From Beroe ovata (lineage: Eukaryota; Ctenophora; Nuda; Beroida; Beroidae), in NCBI GenBank assembly GCA_946803715.1, contig CAMPET010000261.1, forward strand, positions 47,624-92,012: 44,389 bases of DNA, given 5' to 3'. The notes beneath the pieces were generated by a model that searched no databases, was not told the DNA's origin, and saw only the letters and a program-made list of their open reading frames with translations. Below, piece by piece: positions 22,990 through 36,442 of this stretch. The position numbers and the translations under genes were made by a program. Within the stretch, counting starts at the first letter, position 1. Every line of letters begins with the position of its first letter.

Positions 22990-23580
22990 ACTGATTCTTG
23001 CACGCGCACCTTCATCGTGTTTAGGCCTTCAATCTTACTTGGCGATGCTTGGCCCGGCTGACGCGAGCTATAAATTATTTTGTCAAATAATTTTTTTGTC
23101 AAATAATTATTTTGTCAAATAATTATTTTGTCAATAATTTGCGGCGCGCGCGCAGTGAAATTCTCGACAGGGGCTAGATCATCGACAGCCAACCTTCAAT
23201 CATGCTTTTAAATCGGCAAGGCTTTTATCATGTTTCGGCCGAGCGGCCTTCGGTGAAGGCGCGCGCGCCGCGCGTCGGCGCGAGAAATTAAAACAGTAGA
23301 CAGATTGTCGATCGATGATAGACCCCGTCTAGAACTTTGTTTTGCGCGCGCGCGCGCGGCCGGCGCAAACTTATTCTCAGTAACCCAGTTAAGCTTTTGT
23401 GTGGCGATGCTAGACCGCTGATGCAAGCCGCGAGAAAAAGTTTGAGCCGCGCGCGCGCAAAACGAAATTCTCGACAGGGTCTATCATCGATCGACAATTA
23501 AGCTTATTCAAACTTATAGTTATGTTCAAAATTTTCTCAGTTGCTGACGCAAGCCGCTTCGCGGCTAGCATCAGCGGTTC
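22990..23580. repeat. GC-rich interspersed repeat, copy 1
   Basis: Blocks of alternating gcgcgcgc are embedded in recurring phrases: cgacaggg..tatcatcgat, aaacttattctcag, gccgcttcgcggct and cagcggttcagcat. The same phrases recur at 37795-38160, partly in the opposite order and orientation. A 16-bp attttgtcaaataatt tandem repeat is nested at 23071-23141. No protein-coding capacity is visible. It is probably a non-autonomous mobile repeat family. Confidence 0.7.
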
Positions 23581-23597
23581 AGCATATTTGCCAGACA

Positions 23598-23700
23598 TTG
23601 TAGGATTTCACCCTAACGTCGGCCCCTGCGAAATTTTCATTCCGCCCTTGCCAGGGATAAAGGTAACAAGCAAGGGTAGGGTGAAATCCTACAACGCGAC
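23598..23700. mobile_element. Small inverted-repeat element (MITE-like)
   Basis: An 18-nt perfect inverted repeat joins 23598-23615 (ttgtaggatttcaccctA) and 23677-23694. An inner cccttg/caaggg pair is also present. The 8-bp word gccagaca flanks it at 23590-23597 and 23701-23708, like a target-site duplication. The right arm ends 6 nt short of the flanking word, and gccagac also occurs in the neighbouring GC-rich repeat, so the duplication may be accidental. Confidence 0.5.
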
Positions 23701-24166
23701 GCCAGACAAAGCAATACAGGAATACAGCATATGATAAAATGATGTATTTCAAATCAAATTATCTGCTTGTTTTCCCATGAATTTAAAACGGGAATAGACC
23801 TGGTATTGGATGCAGCCCCCAGAATGCAAAAGCCCCCAATTTATTTTTGCTAGACTTTCGAGTTAATCCTATAATTCAAATCAACATGATTTAAATGCTC
23901 TTACCACAGTTTTAATATTGCATATTAGATATTTTGATGCTTCAAGTGCTGTGTAATCAAGGATTCGAAAATCTGAGCTCAGTGTTGCCATATTTTGCAA
24001 ATGTAGTCTGAGCCTAAACATGGATATCTAAGTTGTACAGATCAGTTGTAATATGATTTGCTCAAATTTTTCTGTCAATTATTCAAGGACAATTCTTGCA
24101 TGGATTTTTGTAGTTCATTATTGTAGTTCATTTACTTCATTAACACTATCATGTCCTTAGTGAAGA

Positions 24167-26073
24167 ATGCAGATTTTCGTTCAAGGAACATCAACCCACA
24201 CTGTCAGTGTTGCACCCAGTACTACTATTGAAGAAATTAAATATCAAATTTGCTCTCTGGAACAAGTTGCAGTGGAGGTTAGTGATTTTGTTTCTATTCT
24301 TAATTGTTAGTGCCCAAGGAAAATCTAGTGATATCTTTTCTATATGACAAGATCGATAGAAAGATAAGCCTACAAAGCTTCTGTAGGATAAGCTTCTGTT
24401 GGATAAGCTTACAAAGCTTCTTTAGACCCACAGCACAAGATTGGAGGTCACATATGTATCATTATCTTTAGGAAGCAAGGCCGACGGCCGACACGGTTGC
24501 TTGCAGTACCCACTACCATAGGATGCTCTTTATGAACACATCTCCATGTTTGTTTGTGACATGTTAAACAAGAAACTTAACTGTGGGGTTCTGTACAGAC
24601 TACTCTGTTGTCACAGAAGTTGATTGTGTAAACACAGATACAATCAATTGACCATAGAATGTGTGGACAGGGTGGCATCATTCAACTGAAAATATCTTTG
24701 ATTAGAATTTAGTTTCCTAAATATATACTTGTGAAATAGTAGTTTGAAAGGTTAATATACCTAGTAGTTTAGAAACATAACATGGTCTTTGAGCTATGGT
24801 AGAAGTTTCAAGTCAATCAGTCAATCCATGTGGGAGCTATCCTCAAATGCTCACTCAAACTGACATGTTTTGGCTGGATAAGGGGTTATGTCAGCCCTTA
24901 ACTTGTGAAGTGACCAACAAATGGATGTGACATTCTGGTTGTCTGAGTTTCTAATGCTCCTTGAGCTATGTTCGAAGTTTCAAGTCAATTGGTCAATCCT
25001 TTTGGGGGCTATCCTCAAATGCTCAGATTGTTATGTTTTGGACGTATTCGGAGTTATGTCAGTAAGAACTGATAATCTAATTGACCTAAAGTTTTGTCCG
25101 TCCGAGTTTCTAATACTCCTTGAGCTATGGTAAAAGTTTCAAGTCAACCAGTCAATCCTTTTGGGAGCTATCCTAAAATGCTCAGACTGTTATGTTTTGG
25201 ACGTATAAGGGGTTATGTCAGTAGGAACTGATAATCTGATAGACCTGAAATTTTGGTTGTCCGAGTTTCTAATGCTCCTTGAAATATGGTAGAAGTTTCA
25301 AGTCCATTGGTCCATCCGTTTGGAAACTAGCCTCAAATCCTCACTCAAACTGACATGTTTTGGGCGTATACAGGGTTATGTTGGCCCTTAACTTGGGAAC
25401 TTATTATCGGATTGACTTGAAATTTTGGTTGTCCGAGTTTCTAATGGTTCTTGAGCTATGCTAGAATTTTCAAGTCAATCGGTCTATCCGTTTGCGAGCC
25501 ATTCTCAAATGCTCAACTTTTCATCAACTTATTGTATGAAATATCGCTCTTGTCATAGATTTGCGATCCAAAGTACCAACTCAAAACGAGTCTTGCCCAG
25601 GACCTTTTCCTCCACTATGCTGGCATTCCTCTTGAAGACAATGTGGTGTTCGAGAGTATTCCAAACCTTGCTACAATTGTAGCATCTGGTAAGTGAAACC
25701 TGACTTTTCCATGAGAGGACAGACTTTCTGAAATGATCAAATTAGTTAGAACAACCAGCTACTTGCTGGCAGCTAGTTAAATCTATAGTTGGACATTCGT
25801 CGACTACCGCCTCTGACTACTTTTCAATTAGGCATTGAAAGCATTCTGCTGAATGCTGATATTCATCTTCCAGGCAAGCTTCTTGGTGGTAAAGTCCATG
25901 GATCCCTAGCCCGGGCTGGTAAAGTTAAGGGACAGACTCCCAAGGTAGCTAAAGAAGAGGACAAGAAGAAGAAGAAAACTGGCAGATGCAAGAGAAGGAT
26001 TCAGTACAACAGGAGGTTCAGTACTGCTGTTAGTGCTTTCGGGAGAAAGAAGGGACCTAACTCCAACTCTTAA
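24167..26073 (+). CDS. FAU: FUBI-ribosomal protein eS30 fusion
   Basis: Precursor of 40S ribosomal protein eS30, made as a fusion to the ubiquitin-like protein FUBI. Exons: 24167-24277, 25559-25688, 25832-26073 (TAA); phases 0 then 1; 160 aa. FUBI covers residues 1-100, beginning MQIFVQG and ending LLGG at the processing site. S30 covers 101-160 ([43 protein letters not shown]). S30 is of normal length (about 59-60 aa), but FUBI is about 26 residues longer than the usual 74, with extra residues around the exon-1/2 joint ([15 protein letters not shown]) and before LGG. A splice acceptor ends 6 nt before the ATG. AATAAA lies at 26113-26118. Confidence 0.95.
24278..25558 (+). repeat. FAU intron 1 with about 165-bp diverged tandem repeats
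   Basis: Within the intron, roughly 24770-25520 is made of about five diverged copies. Their marker (gagctatggtagaagtttcaagtcaat type) recurs near 24791, 24962, 25121, 25280 and 25452, spaced 159-172 bp. Each copy also carries a tgtcagtcc-like word and tttggttgtccgagtttcta. An aagcttctgt/aagcttacaaagcttc short repeat lies at 24375-24421. No coding content is supported. Confidence 0.75.
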
Positions 26074-26112
26074 ATTTTGATCCTCCTTTAGTTTTTATCT
26101 CATATGCTTTTG

Positions 26113-26118
26113 AATAAA
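26113..26118 (+). terminator. FAU polyadenylation signal
   Basis: Canonical aataaa 40 nt after the FAU stop codon, and 138 nt before the ABCF1 start codon on the same strand. Confidence 0.7.
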
Positions 26119-26255
26119 CTGAGTTTGATTTGTCTCTTACCCTGAACGGTTAAACTATGTGTGGTTGAGATGTGACTATTGACATAAATCAAGTTGTGTG
26201 GATATCTGATGACTATAATTCTTCTCATCATAATATGAGTGAGTGATTGTGTAGG

Positions 26256-30111
<3,856 letters not shown>

Positions 30112-30733
30112 CGCCACCAGAAACTCTGATTCTTTGGCAAATTTCGAACTTAGGGCATTTGGGAATGCGTTCATTTTCCGACTCTTTTTTTCCTCATCGG
30201 TGTTGTTATGTTTGTTATAGGTATGCAAGGATCTTTCAATACCTTGATACAGGATGTTTTGCTGTATTACATGCCTATTGCAGTTTTTCTTTAAAACCTT
30301 GTTCAATTTGAACTCAATATTGATCGAAATGATGATTGAAGTTATTGCGCGTGGGGTTGATCCCAACATCCGTTAAAAATATGGTGCAGTGCGCGCGTAG
30401 CGCAATTCAAACACTAATTGCATATTCGCGCAAATCTGATGAAAGTATTTTCTTCGCGCGCTACGAAAAAGATGCTATCGCGACCGTTTTTGGATATAAT
30501 TGCCAAAGAGCGTCATATATATATACAGTCAAAATAAACAGTCTTTTGAACGAAAAATGGTTTAAATCACGAACAATCATCTAACAAATTGCACCCAAAA
30601 CAACATACATTATTTCATGCAGAATCGACAGAAATTTTTGACGTTGTCCTACCTTAAATCCAAAATCATCTTCAACGTTGACAAATTTATCATAGTTAAA
30701 TTCCCTGGGTGATATTCAACAATGAATCTCACA
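30112..30733. other. Convergent ABCF1-MASTL intergenic region
   Basis: It contains both 3' UTRs. A fragment at 30390-30485 has GC-rich gcgcgc/tagcgc words recalling the interspersed repeat. An aataaa on + lies near 30533. No gene is supported. Confidence 0.6.
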
Positions 30734-33700
30734 TCACGATCCCTCATCAACTTTAGGTAAAGTACCGCCGTCGAAATCGCTAAGTTTGATGTTGAAAGCC
30801 GAGTTGTGTCCATCAAAGTATCCGGTATCGGTCTCATTCTCAGGCTGTGGCACAAATGGCATCTCGGCATTGAGAATGTTATCCCAATCTATGCCACTGA
30901 AAAATTCGTGCTGTTTGAGAACTGCTATACCCGCTCTCGACTCAGGATCTGCCCTCAGGAGTTTCACAATCACATCCTGCGCCTCCTCAGAGAGATCCTC
31001 AGGCCACTCCACATCCAAATTTAGAATATTCTTGAAAATATCCGTCACATTTCCATCGTGAAATGGTGGAATTCCACTGACCATCTCGTACAGACAGACA
31101 CCGAGCGACCACCAGTCGGCAGCGGGGGTGTGGGGTCGGTGGAGCAGTATTTCGGGAGCTATGTAATCGGGAGTTCCGATCACCTTGCTTACACTCTGCA
31201 AAACATCGTGTGTCGTGGTCTCACTCATTTCACCAGGAGAAGTTGCGTCCCCGAATGAGATTTCATCGTCGCTGTACCGGGAAACGAGGGAGGAGTCGAG
31301 AATTGAGGCAGATTGAGTGACCTCAGATTGGAGTTTGGGAGAGCGAGGTGGTGGGTCGGGAGTCTTGGTTACGTTCAGATACGGCAGCTTTGACTCGTTG
31401 AGTGATGGGTTACACGGGGATTTATACACTTCCAAACTTGCGTTGGAGAGGTTGCTAAAGGAGCATCGCTTCGGAACAAAACGCTTCTTCTTGGTAATAG
31501 GAGTAGTGAACGAAGGACCGTTGATAGAAGTCCGGGAAGAGAGATCTGCAGTAGTGTTCCCCTTCCCCTGTTCCTCTCTTACACTCGACTCGAATAGGCT
31601 GGCCTCACTGATAGGACTACCTCTGAAGGCTATGTTTGAGGTGAGCGATGCTATCTGACCCGGGGTTCTCCAATGCCGTGACGGACTATAACCAGAGTAG
31701 GGGGTACAGTGCACAATATCATTAACAGTCAGCTTCCTGTGCAATCTGATGGAGCTCAGACCAAAATCTGTGAGTTTAATGTGTCCACCCCGGTCGAGGA
31801 GCATGTTTTCGGGTTTAATGTCCTTGTGGATGATTGTGTGCTTGTGGAGGTAGCTGAGTGCCAGAGCTATTTCCACTGTGTAGAGGATAGCGTGTTCCTC
31901 TTCCAAACATCCAACATAACTGAGAGAGGAGGGACATTAGTACAGGAGAAAATCGAACAATGTCCTAAAGAGGGACAGAGAGGGGGACAGGAAATTCATG
32001 ATAGTAGAAACAGAAAACATGGCCGTTATCAATCTATAGAACGGAATGATCTGTCATTTCATGTAGCTACCTGAGGAAGGAACAGAGGTCCCCTCCGATT
32101 AGGTATTCCATCACGAAGTACACTTCATACTTGCTCTGAAATGAATGATATGGATAATTGCATTGGGAAACGTGTTTATTTCTTAGCTGTCGCCGATCGC
32201 CAGATTAAAGTGAGAGCTACTCGTTACCTACTGCTTTACTGGTTATGTTTTTCTCTGCAGAAAGTGGGCACGGTAAGAGGAAGTTACCTGGCATTGAATC
32301 GAAATTTGGACTTGAGCATTTCATAGTTACTTCGCTAATTATAGATTAAGCAAAACTAGAATTCGAAAAATGTCATTTTCTAGGCGTTTGGAACTTTCTA
32401 AAAATACTTTTTCACCAATTTGAGAGAGCTACCCTTCTACTAAAAATGGGAGGAAAGGGAAAGTGAAATAGTTCTGGACGTCTATTAACAGTTCCGAGTA
32501 TCTACTTTGATGGAAGACGCTATCTGATGATTTAATTCAAAATTCTGTATCTGCACTGTTAAAAGGTCGCTATTTTTGTCCATACCCATTTAGTAGTAAC
32601 CAGTTTTCCGTTATCACCGTCCACCGACAACACAAAGATTATGTTGAAGCATTTACTTGCTGTTAGTTTATTGATTGTTTCATGCGAAGTAGTAGACGCT
32701 AGTGACCAACACATGATGAGGGCTGTGTGGCAAATATGTCAAACAATCCTCCGACTCCAGAACACCAGTGTCAGCGATCAGACATCCCTCAAAACAGAGA
32801 TGTGGAGGAACTCCATGGATGGAGCAGGATGCGTGAGAACATGGGTGGAAAACACGCGGTTTCTACAGAATTTCAATGGGATGGCATCTCTTGATGATGA
32901 AGTGAGGCGTCAGATTGTGCTGCTGCGAGTTGTTGTGGACCAGATGAGCGGAGTGATGGGATCGGACAATGGCACTGATGATCAGACTACGGGATCACAT
33001 GATGCTACAGACATTGAATCTATTGCAAGGAGTGTGCTGAAACTTGGATATTGGTCATCGATTGTTATAATGAACGGGTTTGATGAGTTAAGTTTAAACA
33101 AGGAAGGGTAGGGATATTGCTTGTGTATGATTCGGTTTTAAGGTCCTTTGTAAGTGGTTTTGACGGGCGTATTTCTGTATTCTGTATATAATACTGTATT
33201 TGACTATTTGACTTATTTTCTAACTTTATCGTCTGTTTTTTATCACATTCAGAAATAGAATCGGAACAGTAATTGAGAAAAATTTTCAGTCGCACCACAA
33301 TCTAATTAGGGTCACTAGTACAGCTTTGTTAGCTGTACAAGTGTTTACCTGGAATGAGTAGAACAGTCTCACTATGAAGGGAGACTGAGCAAGAGCCAGG
33401 GCGTCTCTCTCCGTGACCACCTGATCCACCATGTTCTTCCGAATCAGGTCATCTTTCTTCATGATCTTGACCGCGTAGTGCTGGTCATCTGAGCGCCGTT
33501 TCGCGAGGTATACCTTCCCGTAAGCTCCTTTGCTGGAGGAAAAGCAGTCAGAATTATGTGGGAGCAGACTGATGACTTCAAATCGATGATATTGTGACAC
33601 CATGTGACACCATGTCAAACATCACTAAACCTGATGGGTTTAATAACGGTGAAGTCGGATAGCGACGTTCGCTTGCTCTCATTCTTCCTAGCCTCGGAGA

Positions 33701-35084
33701 GCGCCATCCTGGCGATACTCATGGGCTTGTCCGGTGAGGTTCGCGGTATGGATGGTTGCGGAGTGGTGAACCTGACACCTAACTTCACGGGGGCGGAATC
33801 TCGTGTAGGTGTCACTGAAATGGTGGAGTTTGTAGCAATCGCAAACTTGTAATTTGTATCGTAAGACTATTTCTGTTCAGGACAAATTCACTACTCAGTA
33901 GTCAATACTTCTAGACGATTATGTGTTCCAAAAGTTGGGGAAGGGTAACAGTTAGAGATAAGTATTGAGTATGAATTGGGACGAAAATAATTTGTCTTTT
34001 TAACACGGAGTGCAATAATCGGGGGAGGGGTACACACTGTTGACAAACCTGAAGGGATTGTGTTGAGGTTCTCACAGCTGAAGGAAATCTTCCTCTTCTT
34101 GGGCGGGTTCAATCTCTCCTCTATAAGCAGAGAGTCGTTCAGAGACGAATCCAGGGCTCCCAACTCTGTCTGTGTGAAAATGTGGGGATAATGATACCGC
34201 AGAAACACAGAGATAACAATACCGCAGAAACACAGAAAGGTTAATACCACAGGAACACAGCCACACACACCGCCGATACAAGAAACACGGATGTAAAGCC
34301 GTTATTTAACCGTCAATATGAAGATAAGCAACGCAGAAATAATATCGATATCGAATGATATTTGAACATCAAATGGACAAAGTTTCGTATTCCATGCGTT
34401 GTCATATAAACCCGTATGATCTGTCATCTAACTCGACAGGTTACACGTGACTCACTCGCGAAGTGTCAATGTTGTCAAAACTCTCATTGAAGCTGAGCTC
34501 TGACAAGTGATTAACATCAGTCTCGTTATGCGCTGCAACTGACGATTCTGCGATGAGAACTGTACCAATTTTAGAAATATTAGAGATCACAATTACTACA
34601 GTTACAATTCACCTCGAATTTGTGAGTTACTCAAAACTTAAGATAAGCATACCGTAAAGGACTTGGGAGAGACGATGTTGGGCCACATCGTCATCTTTTA
34701 ACATCCGGCAAACTCTCTCCAGTTGATTTATGACGGAATTCATATCGGACTCGAAGTGCGAGCGCGCCTGAAGGAGGAGAATCCATAAATTGGTAATTAA
34801 TCATCTAAATAGACTTATTTCAATGAGCTAGACTACGGTTCTTAGCATTGTAAAGGAGGGTGGAATAGCTAGAAATAACTCACGATATCGCCATAACTTT
34901 TCTGTGCCGCATCACCGAAAACCGTCTGGAAAGAGTTGTGGATGTTAGCACTAGAGTTGCAGAGCAGGTCAATCTGATTCCATATGTGGGTGTACTCGAG
35001 TTTCCGTCTGGAAGAGCAACTCTGCGGTTGCTGCTCATCGGAACTGTGTGCTGGAGTTGAGTCTTTCGGTGTGCTTACAATCAT
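30734..35084 (-). CDS. MASTL: MASTL/Greatwall kinase with long N-terminal extension
   Basis: AGC-type Ser/Thr kinase of the Greatwall group. In other animals it phosphorylates ENSA/ARPP19 to inhibit PP2A-B55 at mitotic entry. Exons: 35084-34884, 34767-34653, 34547-34456, 34169-34049, 33814-33631, 33532-33349, 32135-32071, 31919-30734; all phases agree; 715 aa. The kinase begins near residue 230: [20 protein letters not shown] lysine, [20 protein letters not shown] (HKD instead of HRD) and DFGLS. An insert of about 190 residues with [11 protein letters not shown] precedes GTPDYIAPE, the Greatwall hallmark of a split kinase. The C-tail [16 protein letters not shown] also fits MASTL. Human MASTL starts its kinase near residue 35, so about 230 extra residues are unusual. 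They include the helical segment [18 protein letters not shown]. The true ATG is at 35084, 11 nt after an AG acceptor. Confidence 0.9.
32136..33348 (-). other. Large MASTL intron hosting a nested gene
   Basis: The 1.2-kb intron separates the glycine-loop exon from the hinge exon. Apart from the + strand single-exon gene at 32641-33111, I see no structure in it. Confidence 0.75.
32641..33111 (+). CDS. Small secreted helical protein nested in a MASTL intron
   Basis: A 156-aa single-exon frame opposite in strand to its host gene. Residues 1-20 form a clear signal peptide: Lys at 3, hydrophobic [11 protein letters not shown], and likely cleavage after VVDA. The mature part has two cysteines (C33 and C64), which could form one disulfide. 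There are two N-glycosylation sequons (NTS 41-43, NGT 110-112). Stretches look like amphipathic helices at about 24-40, 64-78, 84-106 and 124-145. A linker rich in Asp/Thr/Gly separates the last two. I recognise no family. A short four-helix secreted factor is a guess from pattern alone. No AATAAA is obvious just downstream. It could be lineage-specific. Confidence 0.6.
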   Translation: MLKHLLAVSLLIVSCEVVDASDQHMMRAVWQICQTILRLQNTSVSDQTSLKTEMWRNSMDGAGCVRTWVENTRFLQNFNGMASLDDEVRRQIVLLRVVVDQMSGVMGSDNGTDDQTTGSHDATDIESIARSVLKLGYWSSIVIMNGFDELSLNKEG

Positions 35085-35256
35085 CACTACCTACCTATAA
35101 CAGCTGGGAAGTGGTACTAATAGGTACTCTACAATGATCATTGAACATACCTACTTGGTGAGTGCTCAGTGGTTATTATAATAGCAGTTACTATTGTCAG
35201 AATCTCTCAAAAGTGAGAAGAACTCGTAAAGAGGATTCTTAAAATGAATTCAGAAC

Positions 35257-35262
35257 TTTATT
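35257..35262 (-). terminator. Polyadenylation signal of the orphan gene
   Basis: Minus-strand aataaa 164 nt after the stop of the 240-aa gene. The acceptor in front of the MASTL ATG (35096-35095) is 162 nt further downstream. Confidence 0.6.
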
Positions 35263-35425
35263 TAAAGCAAATATTACAAAACATATAATAATGAAAATCT
35301 TCGTCAACAAATAGCGCAAGTAGTAAGCTTAAAAATGTGAGAAATAGGTACGGAAAACAAAACCCAAAATACAATTATTCGGCTACAAAACAATGAAATA
35401 TTCAATAAAAACGAAGAGCAGCATC

Positions 35426-36148
35426 TCACATCTCAGGAAATTCAGTTCTGTTTGTGTGCATGCTTGACTCTGATGCAGGAAGGAGGCCATACACTTTGGC
35501 AGTGTGAGCCGAGCTCAATATATTCCATATCTCGGTTATGTCAAGTATACTGAGCCACACCGGTATCTCATTCTGTTCAATGTCCTGTACACTGAGATAC
35601 CAGTGACAGTAGACGTGATGTCGATGCTCCATATCATGATCCAGTGACTTGTCCTTCACGAGTCTGATCTTGTTGTCAAAAAGGGGCTCAAGTCGAATCG
35701 TCACACTGTGAAAAGTCCTGCATCCGGCTATATCGCAGGCTTGACTAACTTTTACTGGCAGCATTTTACAGAAATCATCTAGTTTTTGTCCACTCAAGAG
35801 CCAAGATTGTCGGTCATACTTCAAATTGTCAAGAGATTTTAGTTTGTTGCCAATGTGTCGATGTCTAAGGTACCCCATCTTAAGAATAGCGTTGGTAAGA
35901 TCGAAATAAAACCAGTAACTTAGTCTGAATGACAATAAAATGTCAATCAATCTACTGATAACTGAACTTTCTGGCTTGACATCTATTATCCACATTAGGA
36001 CTATTTCAGTGAATATGAATGGGTTTATCTTGTTTTCTAACATTAAAATGTCTTCAATGGTCAAGTTTTTCTTCCAATCTGGTCCATAGTACTCTTGAAT
36101 GAGGTCAATATCACACACTTTCATATAGTAGGTCAGAGTTGATGCCAT
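35426..36148 (-). CDS. Unrecognised 240-aa protein
   Basis: Single coding exon. An acceptor-like ttttctag ends 4 nt before the ATG, so the 5' UTR is spliced, by cis- or trans-splicing. I recognise no domain. The protein has no signal peptide. It is rich in aromatic and Ile/Leu residues (FIFTEIVLMWIIDV, LSYWFYFDLTNAIL), which read as buried helices rather than sure membrane spans. It contains a His-rich patch (HDMEHRHHVYCHWYL) with Cys residues (C137 region AGCRTF). Composition and length indicate a real protein. It sits 294 bp downstream of the CEP120-like gene and 341 bp upstream of MASTL on the same strand, with its own aataaa. Confidence 0.7.
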   Translation of the reverse strand: MASTLTYYMKVCDIDLIQEYYGPDWKKNLTIEDILMLENKINPFIFTEIVLMWIIDVKPESSVISRLIDILLSFRLSYWFYFDLTNAILKMGYLRHRHIGNKLKSLDNLKYDRQSWLLSGQKLDDFCKMLPVKVSQACDIAGCRTFHSVTIRLEPLFDNKIRLVKDKSLDHDMEHRHHVYCHWYLSVQDIEQNEIPVWLSILDITEIWNILSSAHTAKVYGLLPASESSMHTNRTEFPEM

Positions 36149-36280
36149 GTCACTAGAAAATATTATGATAGGTTATTGATGGAAAAATGTTAAGAAGGAA
36201 GTCATTATTGATTCAAACAAAAGAGCAGAATAATATAACGAGACGTAGACAGGGAGATTGAATGATTGAATTGTAAATTG

Positions 36281-36286
36281 TTTATT
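36281..36286 (-). terminator. Polyadenylation signal of the CEP120-like gene
   Basis: Minus-strand aataaa 157 nt after the stop codon. It is followed 128 nt later by the acceptor in front of the orphan gene's ATG. Confidence 0.6.
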
Positions 36287-36442
36287 TACATTGACGCATT
36301 CATGGTAAAAAGGTTCATATTTACATGTGAATTTAAGAATACAAAGTGTAGAATCGAATTCATGCTGAAACAATATTGTCAGTGGCTAAAATTATCCAAT
36401 CAAACTATTTTGAATTCTTGTAAACCACAATTTTATCTCATG

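Larger units (their letters stand above)
22491..24166. other. Divergent NXF1-FAU intergenic region with GC-rich repeats
   Basis: It must contain the promoters of NXF1 (left) and FAU (right). It holds a 16-bp minisatellite (about 23071-23141), a GC-rich interspersed repeat (about 22990-23580) and a small hairpin element (23598-23700). A FAU 5' UTR intron probably ends at the acceptor ccttag at 24155-24160, six bases before the ATG. No further gene is supported. Confidence 0.6.

Noticed and set aside
30786-31658. Several + frames across the MASTL last exon
   Set aside because: Shadows of the kinase coding strand; no conserved motifs.
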